A stretch of DNA of 64,000 nt from Lactuca virosa (lineage: Eukaryota; Streptophyta; Magnoliopsida; Asterales; Asteraceae): positions 76,416,309 through 76,480,308 of the forward strand of contig CAKMRJ010005745.1 of NCBI GenBank assembly GCA_928212115.1. Direction: 5' to 3'. The notes beneath the pieces are model-generated. The model worked only from the letters and a program-made list of their open reading frames with translations, did not search any database and was not told where the DNA came from. Each line of letters opens with the position of its first letter. The stretch's first letter is position 1. Below, in pieces: positions 1-9,762 of the stretch. The translations under genes were made by a program, and so were the position numbers.

Positions 1-226
1 AAGATCAAGATCAAGATCAAGGGAATATCAATTGTTTGCTATAACAATTGAAAGGTATGTAACCCTAAACCCTAGTTTGTTAATTTCGAAATTAGCCTCT
101 CTCCTCTAGGGTTTCTTTTTTGCAATTCAAAGTTGTATTTCAATAGTTAAAACATAGATCCAAAATAGGTTGCATGTGAACTTAGGAATTGTTTTCTAGT
201 TTATTTGTTGTACCTAAAACCCATCA
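1..226 (+). repeat. Ty1/copia LTR, right end only (cut by window edge)
   Basis: The segment ends in ACCCATCA. Read in reverse it begins TGATGGGTTT and then follows the same word order (CACATGCAA, TTGGATCTA) as the copia LTR at 24725-25504. It is therefore read as the last part of a related copia LTR in plus orientation. It contains AAACCCTA and its complement. No primer-binding site follows, so it is a 3' LTR or a solo LTR rather than a 5' LTR. The left part lies outside the window and no target duplication can be checked. Confidence 0.5.
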
Positions 227-1543
227 GAGATTCCCAGGAAGAATGGTTCAGGATGGCGTACGACAGTTTTGGGCGGTCCGGATAGACTGAAGCCGGAAGG
301 CGTACCAGTCAGACCGAAGGCTCGGGAACGGTCCAGATAGGCTGAAGGCCCAGAGGGCGGTCCAGACATGCGAAGGTTCTGAGAGTGGTCCATAGGCTGA
401 AGGCCTGGTAAGGCGGTCCAGTCTGCTGAAGACTCTGGATTGTTAGTAGATCTGTATGCAGAGAATGAGTGAATATGTCGCCACGCAATAGTAATCGATA
501 TGGTCTGGCCCCAAGTATTGATCATGATGAAGAAGTTGACGGGAGGCCGCGCGTGGGCCTAGTTTATTATGTGATCGGATTCGGCGTATATGGGAGTTCG
601 AGAATAGCAGTTGCTCTACATGGATAGTGTAGAGTGGAGTTTAGCTCAGTGGCACTTATAAGTGCGGTAAGGGTTGTTGAGTAGACTTCCTGGAAAGGAA
701 AGTATGTAGCTCCGGAAGGAGTGGGGGTCTCTGAAAGGAAGGAAGTAGAGTAAATGGATGATCGAAAGTGCTTGGTAGTAGGCACTGGGATTGTACCAGG
801 TAAATGGAAGCACATAACGGGTTGGATGCTCGTTGAGGTTGTGGCAATGTTGGATGATGCGCATGCATGTTTTCAGTCTCCTTGGAAGAGGAGGAAGAGA
901 GTGGTTCCAGATTGGAGATTGGGACAGAGGAAGGTGAGACAGCAGGATAACAGACTCGGAGGTAGTCTGGACTGGTGCTAGGGACTGTATAAGGATATTA
1001 CAGTCGGAGGTCAAGGACCTAGAGATCGTGATAGGGAGGTGTGACTGGGTTGCACTCCGTGGTGTCGAACCGAAGGGTTCGAGAGTGACGCAAGGACAAG
1101 GTCCTTAGTTCCGAGAATGGTTGTAGGCTTGAGTTATGTATGTGGAGGTATTCCATCATGAGGATTCATTCCAGGTTGCAAGTTATCAGGGTTATCGCCA
1201 ATTTTGGGCGAAGGAAGATGGATTAGTGTCTTGGCAGAGCTCAGTGGGTGCTTGAGGTATCTAGCGTTCGCAGGGCACGAAGGCGTGTTCCTGATTTGAA
1301 GGGATGGTATCATCGGGTAATACGTGGTTAATATGTAGTGCTATGAGTTTGAAAGGCCGATGGTCGGCTTGGAGTAGTGGCAAGGATGCCACGTGTGAAT
1401 GAGCCATTTTAAGAGAGATGCAGAAGTAGGGTTGTAAGAACCTGAGTTGATTGAGAAAGCGGAGTCGGCAGTGCAAGGGGTTGTTCTGAAGCGTATGTTG
1501 TAGTAGGCTTCGATGACGAAGCCTAATCTAAGTGGGGGAGAGT
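227..1543 (+). mobile_element. Non-coding 3' internal region of a Ty3/gypsy-type element
   Basis: This stretch leads directly into a polypurine tract and the LTR at 1544. No reading frame shows protease, reverse transcriptase, RNase H or integrase motifs, and the open frames are short and unrelated. Positions 270-430 carry a repeated word (GCGGTCC, GCTGAAGGCC) that also occurs in the tandem repeat inside the following LTR at about 3050-3370. The absence of coding over 1.3 kb next to the 3' LTR resembles the two complete coding-free elements later in the window, but the rest of this element is outside the window. Confidence 0.5.
1530..1543 (+). other. Polypurine tract of gypsy element 1
   Basis: The purine run AAGTGGGGGAGAG sits immediately before the TGTAACATCC start of the LTR. 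The same tract precedes the 3' LTRs at 4629 and 24127 and, on the minus strand, the one ending at 48970. It is the expected primer for plus-strand DNA synthesis. Confidence 0.75.
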
Positions 1544-1603
1544 TGTAACATCCCGAAATTTCAGAAGTTCAATGAAGGGCCAAAAGTGTAAATAAAAGAA
1601 GGG

Positions 1604-1700
1604 ACTCGACGAGTAGGTCTGCTTACTCGCCGAGTCGAGCGGGATTTTGTCGCAGTTTAAGTGGCCAACTCGCCGAGTCGGCGGCTAGGACTCGACGAGT
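1604..1700. promoter_or_regulatory. Palindrome cluster A of LTR 1 (four ACTCGNCGAGT)
   Basis: Four copies of the palindrome ACTCGNCGAGT start at 1604, 1625, 1668 and 1690. The start-to-start spacings are 21, 43 and 22 bp. The cluster ends about 40 bp upstream of the TATA box. Each copy has two CpG dinucleotides in its core. The function is unknown; a bound protein, a hairpin in RNA, or a methylation target are all possible. Confidence 0.8.
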
Positions 1701-1715
1701 TGGTGCTGAAGAGAG

Positions 1716-1750
1716 AAACCCTAATCTTAGGGTTTGCACCCTATATAAAG
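1716..1750 (+). promoter_or_regulatory. Inverted telo-box pair and TATA box of LTR 1
   Basis: AAACCCTAA (1716-1724) and its complement TTAGGGTTT (1727-1735) are followed at once by CTATATAAAG (1741-1750). Telo-box motifs are known promoter elements of plant growth-related genes. Here they form a compact palindrome directly upstream of the best TATA match in the LTR, so transcription probably starts about 30 bp downstream. Confidence 0.65.
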
Positions 1751-2289
1751 AACATTATATCCTCCTCCCTCAGCCCCTTGCTCCTTGAGAGTTCCAGCAA
1801 ACCCTAGTTTCGTGTGAAACACCATTGATTGAGATAGTGGAGCTTGGAAGAAGATTTGGTGTAAAAGCTTGAGGAGATAGAGGCTAGCATCAAGGGGCTT
1901 GTGTAGATCCAGAATCTACATAGTTGGGCACATCTCAGAGGTAAGAAGCCCTTATCCTAAGCTATTTCCTTTTAGATTCATCCGTGGTGGTTGATTTGGG
2001 GTTCCTTAGCTTGTTTGTGATCCATTTCGGATTAGAGGCTAGATCTGAGGTTGCAACTCCGGATCTAGGTTAGTTTTGAGCTATGAAAGCATAAAGCACC
2101 ATCCTTTGGGATTATTGAGGGGATCCTTTGTCTTAAACCCAAGCCTAGAGTAATTTGGACACCTTTAACTCCTTGGTTTCACGTAAAGTTTGCAACTTTA
2201 CGTAGGGGTTATGCCCTAGAAGGGTGGATCTACAGTTTGGAACCCCTGCATGGCTCGAAAAGCCTCTGTATGGATTGAGAACTGAAGAG

Positions 2290-2549
2290 ACTCGGCGAGT
2301 CACATGGGTGAACTCGCCGAGTTGTATGAACATGTGCATGGACTCGACGAGTTGAAGAACAACTCGGCGAGTCTGTTGAAGATTGCCTTGGACTCGGCGA
2401 GTCGTTCTGGACTCGTGAGTCTGGGTGCAGAACCCCAATCTTTCTGGTTAAACCTCGAAGCAGTGAGTCGGGAGGTGACTCGGTGAGATGAGTAGGATGG
2501 GACTCGGAGATCGTTGGACTCGACGAGTCAACGGGTTGACTCGGCGAGT
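2290..2549. promoter_or_regulatory. Palindrome cluster B of LTR 1
   Basis: Copies of ACTCGNCGAGT start at 2290, 2312, 2342, 2362, 2392, 2518 and 2539, with degenerate copies near 2411 and 2478. They fall into pairs spaced 19-22 bp. This cluster is downstream of the TATA box and so would be transcribed. The same palindrome is used in cluster A of this LTR. Confidence 0.8.
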
Positions 2550-2736
2550 AGAGTCAGTTATGAAGGTTGACTTTGACTGAGGACTTTGACTTTGACCAAG
2601 AGTTGACCAGTTTGATTTCCAAGGGTATTATGGAATTTTTTGGTATTTATGGAATTGGTTCTTTGGTAGTGTTCTGTGGTGGAGATCGTGTCGGTGGTCG
2701 GAGCAGCTTGGTCTTACCTTTTCAGTCGGCAATTGC

Positions 2737-3489
2737 AGGTGAGTTATCCTCACTATATCGACAGGGTCTACGGCACCAAGGCCGACCCTTTATCGGATGG
2801 AAATCCGGGTAGTGTTTGTTATGTTATTGCTTTGCTAGATCTGCATCCTAGTATTTAGGATGGTGTTATGTTAGTGACCTGGTTAAGTTCGGTACCCGGT
2901 ATATAGGGTAATGTTATGGCTAGTGACCGGTTAGGTCGGAATCCTGGTTAGGATGTTTATGCTATGTGATCTGTTAGACTGATAGTCTGGTTAAGGATTT
3001 GTGTATGTGATTGATTGTTTATGTGCACATGGTTGTTTGACGGGGATTGGGTTGAGGCGGGTCCTGCTTTGTGCTGAAGGCCAACATACCCAGGGCGGAC
3101 CGGATATTCCGAAGGCCCAGCGAGCGGTCCGGATAGGCTGAAGGCCCCAAGAGGGCGGACCAGACGTGCCGAGGCTCGGAGAGTGGACCAGGCCGACTGA
3201 AGGCCCGATGCGGGCGGACCAGTCATACTGTAGACTCAGAGAGTGGACCAGGTGGATTGAAGGCCCGGTGTGGGCGGACCAATCACACTGTAGACTCGAC
3301 GTACATGGCTAGACTCGGAGGGTGGACCAGGTGGACTGAAGGCCCGGTGCGGCGGACCGTCACACAGTAACCCGATGTGCATGGTTGTTCTGTATTGTGA
3401 TATATTATGAGTATGTTTATGTGTGGTTGGTATTTTGGGGGTAACTCACTAAGCTTTCGGGCTTACAGTTTCAGTGTATTGTTTCAGGT
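2737..3489 (+). other. Candidate leader intron in LTR 1
   Basis: A consensus plant donor (CAG followed by GTGAGT at 2739) and an acceptor (TTTCAG ending at 3487) bound a segment containing the fast-evolving tandem repeat. An ACTAA box (3448-3452) lies 35 nt before the acceptor. The same three elements recur in the other gypsy LTRs of the window. Splicing is an inference that needs RNA evidence. Confidence 0.4.
3050..3370. repeat. Tandem repeat inside LTR 1
   Basis: Imperfect units of about 60 bp carry GGCGGACC, CTGAAGGCC and TAGACTC words. The repeat lies between the donor-like and acceptor-like sites. Other LTR families have unrelated tandem repeats in the same interval. Confidence 0.7.
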
Positions 3490-3674
3490 ACTTCAGGAGA
3501 TCGTGGCAAGGCGAAGGCGTGATCGTACCGCTCCTCATGTTTTATGATTTATATGATATGGTTTCTGGGGATACTCTGATGTTTTAAACTATTTTGAAAA
3601 CGAATTGTATGAACGTAATGGTTTTTGAATGATTTAAAATGTTTTAAATTGTCTCAAATTTTTTGGGTGTTACA

Positions 3675-4599
3675 CGATGTGTATGTCCGGGAGATCTTTG
3701 CTCGTCATGGGGTTCCGGTTTCCATTGTTTCTGACATAGATGTTTGGTTCACATATCGATTGTGGCAGAAGTTCCACGAGGAACTGGGCACGAGGTTACA
3801 TTTCAACACCGCTTATCATCCGCAAACCGACGGTCAGAGTGAGCAGACCATCCATACCTTTGAGGATATGTTGCGGGCCTGCGTCATTGATTTCGGTGGG
3901 AGTTAGGATTCCTACCTACCTCTTGCAGAGTTCTCCTACAACAATAGTTATCAATCAAGCATTGGTGCTCCACCTTTTGAGCTCTTTTATGGTTAGATAT
4001 TTCGTACGCCGGTATGTTGGGGAGAGGTTGGTCATAGGGTCATGGGAAGGACCGAAGTATTCTTTCAGACCACGAAGCTTATTCAGAAGATCAGACAGAG
4101 ACTATAGACCGCTTAGAGTCGGCATAAGAGCTATGCCGACCAACGCCGATCTGAGTTGGAGTTTCAGGTCGGCGATATGGTATTACTGAAGACATGACCT
4201 TCAAAAGGTGTGATACACTTTAGGAAGAGGGGGAAATTGGGCCCCCGATATATTGGACCTTTTCGTGTGATCGCTAGGGTAAGTAAGGTGACTTACCGGT
4301 TGGATTTACCGAGCGAGCTCAGACATATCCACAACACTTTCCATGTCTCTCAGTTATGGAAGTGTGTGTTGGACAACGAGGCAGTGGTTCAGTTGGATGA
4401 TATTCAGGTTGATGAGCACCTGAATTATATTGAGAGACCGGTGGCTATTCTAGAAAGGAAGATGAAGGTCATGCGTAACAAGGAGATACATTTGGTAAAG
4501 GTTCAGTGGCAGCATGGGAGAGGCTCTGAGTGGACCTGGGAGCCGGAGGCTGAGATGCGGGAGCATTATCCTGGGTTATTTGCCGCAGCCGACTTCTAG
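3675..4599 (+). pseudogene. Gypsy integrase C-terminal part with chromodomain-like end (broken)
   Basis: The frame reads part of the integrase core, including ARHGVPVSIVSD and the catalytic region around HPQTDGQSE, then the GPFRVIARV and HNTFHVSQL segments, and ends with a chromodomain-like tail containing WTWEPEAEMREHYP. This order is typical of Tekay/Del-type chromoviruses. The frame is kept throughout but is interrupted by in-frame stops, the first being TAG at 3904-3906 where the family usually has Trp, with others near 3994 and 4166-4198. The upstream part of pol is missing because the LTR at 1544-3674 lies directly against it. The polypurine tract and 3' LTR of the same element follow at 4615 and 4629. 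It is a dead fragment. Confidence 0.88.
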
Positions 4600-4614
4600 G
4601 ACGAAGTATAGTTC

Positions 4615-4628
4615 TAGTGGGGGAAAAT
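4615..4628 (+). other. Polypurine tract of gypsy element 2
   Basis: The sequence AGTGGGGGAAAAT lies between the integrase stop and the LTR start TGTAACATCC. Confidence 0.7.
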
Positions 4629-4761
4629 TGTAACATCCCAATGATGAGGTACTTCTAAATTTGATCCTATAATTGAATTATATTGCATTTTGGTCCCTAA
4701 GTATAAGAAAGAGTGCAAAAGGGGCCCATACTGGCATTTTGGTAAATTTGGACATTTGAGA

Positions 4762-4844
4762 GTACGTTGTGCGTACGTGTGTACGCGAAGCATACTAGGG
4801 AACGCCTTAGTACGCTGGGGGTACACCTTATATGCAGGGCGTAC
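4762..4844. promoter_or_regulatory. Palindrome cluster A of LTR 2 (GTACGC-N3-GCGTAC type)
   Basis: Four diverged 15-mers start at 4762, 4781, 4810 and about 4830. The spacing is 19 and 20 bp within pairs and 48 bp from pair to pair. This is close to the geometry of the ACTCGNCGAGT clusters in other LTRs although the sequence is unrelated. Confidence 0.7.
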
Positions 4845-5478
4845 GTGAAGATCATGCAACCCTAATTTTTAGGGTTTTGGCTCATATTTAAACCTCATTA
4901 TAGCCTCACTTTCCCATTCTCATTCAGCCTCTTACTGTGAAATCGATCCCCAAGCAAACCCTAAGAGAAATAGAGCATTTTGGAGCCTTGAGAGTGTGTA
5001 GAAGTGTTCTTCGAGAAAGAAAAAGGTGGTGAGAAGAACTTGGAGCTTGGAAGTAGTTTAGATATGGGATTTCTACCTTGATTGCAGCCTCCAGGAGGTA
5101 TAAAGCTTTCAACTTTACCACTTCATCTTGTAGATCTAGATTCTTACTTTTCTAAGTCATGTTTTGGTCCCAAAATGGTGATTTGTGAGCATAGCATGTT
5201 CTTGACCCATTAAGCCATCCTTTCAGACCTTAGGAAGGGTCTTGAGCCATAAAAATGGGGTCTTAATGGTTAGTTTTGCTCCATGCACTCTTTAGAAGGT
5301 ATTAATGTATTAAGCTGTTGAGTTAAGCACTTAATAGCCATGCAAGGTCATAAAGTTGGAAACTTTATGACTCTTGAGGTTGATTTAGCTTTGGATCTAA
5401 AAATGGGACGTAAGAGCTTAAGGCATTAAGCTCTTAATGGAGTTTGAGAAGTCTGGGCATACGCCCTGTGTAACCTGA

Positions 5479-5564
5479 GTACGCAACGCGTACGTGGTCA
5501 ACTCACCCGACTGTGGTCAAGACTTGAGTACGCCCAGCGTACCTACGGAGTACGCCGCGCGTAC
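5479..5564. promoter_or_regulatory. Palindrome cluster B of LTR 2 (GTACGC-N3-GCGTAC type)
   Basis: Three perfect 15-mers with 6-bp arms start at 5479, 5528 and 5550, with centres AAC, CCA and CGC. The spacing is 49 and 22 bp. A fourth, degraded copy (GCATACGCCCTGTG) precedes them near 5457. The variable centres and constant arms point to conservation of the palindrome itself. Confidence 0.75.
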
Positions 5565-5762
5565 GTGTTCTGTGTCGAATCAGATGAGTTGACTCGGCCG
5601 GGTTGAATCATCTGACTTATGGATTTTGACAAGTTTGACTTTGACCAAGTTTGACTTAAGGGTATTTTGGATTATGATTGAGAAATCGTCATATAGTTGG
5701 ATATGCGACGGTTAGATTTGAGATACGGAGTCGAGACCTCATAAGCTATTGCTCAGACTCTA

Positions 5763-6383
5763 AGGTGAGTTTTCCTCACTGTACTTACAGGTCTAAGGCA
5801 CCAAGGACAACCCATTGGATTGATATCCTGCTATATATTGATATGATGAGTATGAGTTAGATCTGCATGATTATATGCTAGTTGTTGATATGCGTAGACT
5901 GGTAGATCTATAGGACTACCTATGATTTATGTCTGCATGATTATCCTGTATGTTGAATATATTTGTTATCTGTTATATGTCAATATATTGTGTTGGTTTG
6001 AGGTTGTACTGCTTTGTGTTGTAGCCAACAAACCCGGGAGCATTCCAGATATGAGTTGAGGGCCGATCGGCCTGTCGGATTCATACTGAGGGCTCGGCGG
6101 CATTCCAGATACGAGCTGAGGGGCGGTTGGCATGCCAAAATAGTACTGAGGGCCTAATGGTATTCCAGTTCGATGACTGAGTGGACCCGTCGTATATTGG
6201 CATTCTAGCCTAGGGTATTCCATCCTGAGGATGACTGGACCCGTGGGTTGAGTGGGCCTGGGGTATTCCAAACTGATGGTTGATTGGACCCGAAATGATG
6301 TTGTATATGTTATTTGTTTGTGTGTTGGTACTTTGGGGAACCCACTAAGCTTTGACTTATGGTTTTTAGTTGTTCTTTCAGGT
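5763..6383 (+). other. Candidate leader intron in LTR 2
   Basis: The donor AAG-GTGAGT begins at 5765 and the acceptor TTTCAG ends at 6381. The ACTAA box at 6344-6348 lies 33 nt before the acceptor. This arrangement matches the other LTRs; splicing is not proven. Confidence 0.4.
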
Positions 6384-6566
6384 ACTTCTGATGATTGTTG
6401 GAAGACGAAGGCATGACAGAACACATCATCTGTTTTTGGCTTTATGATTTTGGGATACTCTGATATGGATAAACAAATTGGAAACAATGATTTTGTAAAC
6501 ATTTTATGACTATGAGTTGTTTTAAAAGTTAAATTTTTTTTTGTGTGATTTTTATGGATGGTTACA

Positions 6567-7938
6567 TTCATCCTTTTAACCCCAACCAAAAAATTAGATT
6601 TGTATGAGAGAGAAAGACATGTAAGAACCCTTTTACCTGTTGATCGAGTCTAAGAAGAGTGAAACTTGTGATCGATCAAAGACAACAAGGTTACATAGAG
6701 GGTGCGGGTGTTATGGTAATAATTTTAGACTCTACCATTGTCAGTCTTCGGGGAAGCTCCATGCATATGTTCATGGTGGTGGTGTGGTGGGTCGAGGCGA
6801 GGATTAAGTCAATACAAAATCAGGACTTACATGGTTGTTCTTCCCATCGAAAGGGAGCGGAAGTTGAGGTTTGGAGTGGTGGTGTTAACATGGATGATGG
6901 TTCAGGGAGGCGCGAAATTGCCATGGAAAAGAGTTTCACCTTTGGTATTGAGATTAGGTCGGATTCTACATCAGATCACATTCTCTCTCTATATTGAATG
7001 AAATGGAAAGAGAACGGAGAAGAAAAGATGTGTATTAATGTATTACAGGATATTGTTGGGTGTGTATTCATAAATGTCAAAAAAAAAAAAAAAAAAAAAA
7101 AAAAAAACGCCACCGACTCACGTGACTTGTGCATGACATGTCCATCTGTTTTTGTTTTAGAAAATTCTAGTTGATTTTAAGTTATTTATTATTTTGATTA
7201 TTTTTATATCAATATCTATTTCCATATGATAGTTTATTTTCATGAATATTTTATAACTGAATTGATATTTACCAAAACTAAAAAATAAACAAAGCAAACA
7301 TTACGTGATCTTCTAAATGCTTTTGTTTAGGTTATTATTTTTTTTAAATAAATAAAATTTAGATTTGTGTTCATTACTCAAAACTGTTAATTTTTAAATG
7401 ACGTAGAGGAAATTCATACATTAGCAAACATAATAATAATAAAAAAGGATAAAATAGTTATTTTGTTCATTCAACACATTAAATTAGTAACGTAATCAAA
7501 TAAAGTCAAAAGCAATATAATCAAAGCTTTGCCACTAGTTCTGAGCTAGATTCTATCTCGGTTAATTCTTATTCAGTTAGCAACTATCAAACAATCATAA
7601 CTTATATTTTTGTTAACATCTTCATTTAAAAAAGGACAAATGTGTGTTTTCTATAACTGATAAAAAAATTATCAATAATTTATATTAGTTGTTAAATTAG
7701 CAATAATTTACTACTATTTATTTAATATGCATGGCATTGTCATATAGACATTTAATTTATACTAAAAAATAAATAAGCTATACCCTTATAAAAAGATATA
7801 TTTTGGTTACCCATAGTTTTATTATAAACAGTCAACTTTTACATTAAAAAACAAATATAATATGCATTTGGATAACAAATTATAATAGTAATGGATGAAT
7901 TATTAAAAAACATATGTATAGAATAATAGAAAGATGTT
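6567..7938. other. Intergenic DNA without a recognised gene
   Basis: A 112-codon open frame at 6659-6997 (plus) resembles nothing I know and has no upstream or splice context to support it. A run of 29 A residues at 7079-7107 could be a retroposed 3' end or a simple repeat; no flanking duplication was found. The rest is AT-rich. Confidence 0.5.
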
Positions 7939-8332
7939 GAGTAAATTACACGAATGGTCCCTATAGTTTGGGATAATTTATGCGTTTGGTCCCTAAATTA
8001 ATTTTTTAATTCGGAAGGTCCATATTGTTTGTTTTTGTTACGCGTTTGGTCCCTACTGTTTGTTTTTGTTACGCGTTTGGTTCCTGTCTTACCTAAAAAG
8101 ACTATTATTTAAATAGGGAAAAGTTGTGAGATAGGTAAGGTAGGGTGAGAGGGTGAGGTTGCGAGTGTATTTATTTAAATAAATTAAAAAACCAAGGGCA
8201 AAATAGTTTTTTTAGGTAAGATAGGGACCATGTAACAAAAATAAACAGTAGAGACCTTCCGAGTTAAGAAAATAAGTTAGAGACCAAATACGCAAATTAC
8301 CTAAACCATATGTACCATTTGTGTAATTACTC
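7939..8332. mobile_element. Foldback MITE, Mutator-like (9-bp duplication)
   Basis: The element begins GAGTAAATTACACGAATGG and ends with the imperfect inverse CCATTTGTGTAATTACTC, and the inverted homology runs most of its 394 bp. Flanks AAAGATGTT (7930-7938) and AGAGATGTT (8333-8341) match at 8 of 9 positions, the duplication length of Mutator-like elements. It has no coding capacity. Confidence 0.75.
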
Positions 8333-8499
8333 AGAGATGTTTGGAGATACATTGTACTTTCTCCTAGAGTTGCTGTCCCTTTCAATCGGCGTTAAAGGAG
8401 CTGCACGGTGCCCGCTTGCCTTTTGTTTTTCTTAACAATCCTCGTGCTACGCAAACAGTGGGTTACGCCGTTCCGGTTTGCGTTAATAGTATTTTTTTT

Positions 8500-8624
8500 G
8501 TGGGCTGTTTGATTCTCAAGATACAATAAGATTTATTAAGTTATATCTTGAAACCAAATTAGCCAAATTTGATTTCATACTTAATTTTTTACCATACCCA
8601 ATAAAAATATATGAAACAGCCCAC
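8500..8624. mobile_element. Small foldback element, 125 bp
   Basis: Perfect 11-bp terminal inverted repeats GTGGGCTGTTT and AAACAGCCCAC enclose about 100 bp of AT-rich sequence. No convincing target duplication was seen, so the superfamily is not assigned. Confidence 0.6.
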
Positions 8625-9762
8625 GAAAAGTCATACAAAAGGCGATATATAAAAAATCATCATATACAGTCATTTTACTATTTTACTATACAAAACATTT
8701 TATTTTAGTTTGTTTAATAAAACATCTATGTTTTTTTCTATATCTTTTATTTTGATCTTCAATAACACGTTAAGATGCTAAAAATATAAAAATTGAATTA
8801 CTTTTGTGAAATATTTTGTACTAAACTTTAACACCGAATAAATTTTTTATTAAGGCTACTAAAGTTTGATAATATCTAATATGACAACTTTAACATTCTA
8901 TAGAAAGTCAAAATGCTTGATATAATTTTTTATTTAAACTTCGGTATCTTTCATAGACTAGTTTGATTCAAATAACAAGTTTCTAATGCTTGTAAAAGTT
9001 TTAACATTTAGTTTTAGTTTAATAGAAAAACTTCGTTGATCATGGATACGAGCTTAAAATTTATATTCTTAACAAAACATTTTTAATTCATAAGCTACTT
9101 CCAGTAGTTCTTAAAAGTTTAGTAGAGAAAATTTCACAAATAGTACTCTATGTGCTCATTTAGCCACTTAAGTCCCGATCAAGCCCAATCAGCCGTTGAA
9201 ATCATGTTTTTTGTTCGATTTGCTCCTTGTTACCTATCGGGTTAGCACATTTTAATGTGGACTTGGAGCCTATGCATGTGTATCGTGTACACTATTCCGA
9301 ACAATCTTTATTAACATGGCACCGTCGTGGTGTCCATGTGGATTTTAGAAAAAAGAAAATATATCTTTTTTTTACGAATACAAAGTTACAACATAAACCC
9401 AAAAATAACCATAAACCATGTGCTAAACACAAACATAGAAATCAAAATAAGGATATGCATGTTAAAGAACAATAATTGGATCGTAAGAATCAAAATATAA
9501 ACAATACTACGTATAACACTTATACCAACAAAGAACAAAAAAACATATGTACTTTTTTAGATTTGGAATTAATATCTTAATATCTTTGAATAGCTCCACA
9601 AAGTTTAATCATTCATATCATTCTTAACGTTCTCGTTCTAAATTCTTGAAAACCATCCGTAAATCACCATCATAAACCTCCACTGATCGTTAACTTCAGA
9701 TGGAATCTTACGCAATCATGGGGCTCCACCTGGTCGTTCATCTTCACCTCATATCTGCCTAC
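8625..9762. other. AT-rich intergenic DNA, nothing recognised
   Basis: No conserved coding sequence, RNA gene or terminal repeat was identified. An 82-codon frame at 9227-9475 is low-complexity and unsupported. Confidence 0.5.

Larger units (their letters stand above)
1544..3674 (+). repeat. 3' LTR of gypsy element 1
   Basis: The repeat starts TGTAACATCC after a polypurine tract and ends GGTGTTACA, the matching terminal inverted repeat. It is 2131 bp long. In order it holds a palindrome cluster (1604-1700), an inverted telo-box pair and TATA box (1716-1750), a donor-like site CAGAGGTAAG near 1939, a second palindrome cluster (2290-2549), a second donor AG-GTGAGT at 2739, a tandem repeat of about 60 bp (3050-3370), the block GGTAACTCACTAAGC (about 3440) and an acceptor-like TTTCAG at 3482-3487. 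It lies inside the integrase of another gypsy element. The 5' LTR is outside the window, so the target duplication (expected CGATG, 3675-3679) cannot be confirmed. Confidence 0.85.
4629..6566 (+). repeat. 3' LTR of gypsy element 2
   Basis: The repeat starts TGTAACATCC and ends GGATGGTTACA, 1938 bp. It has the same plan as LTR 1: palindrome cluster, telo-box pair (about 4860-4878), TATA-like CATATTTAAA (about 4882), palindrome cluster, donor AG-GTGAGT at 5765, a repeat zone around 6040-6300, the block GGGGAACCCACTAAGC and an acceptor TTTCAG ending at 6381. The palindrome is GTACGC-N3-GCGTAC instead of ACTCGNCGAGT. The preceding integrase fragment belongs to the same element. Confidence 0.85.

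Noticed and set aside
60..115. Interstitial telomere repeats (CCCTAAACCCTAG)
   Set aside because: Only one or two units, and the same short words occur as telo-boxes in many LTRs of the window.
6659..6997. 112-codon open frame that could be a small gene
   Set aside because: No recognisable domain, no splice or promoter context, and overlapping frames of similar length. It may be chance coding in a less AT-rich patch.
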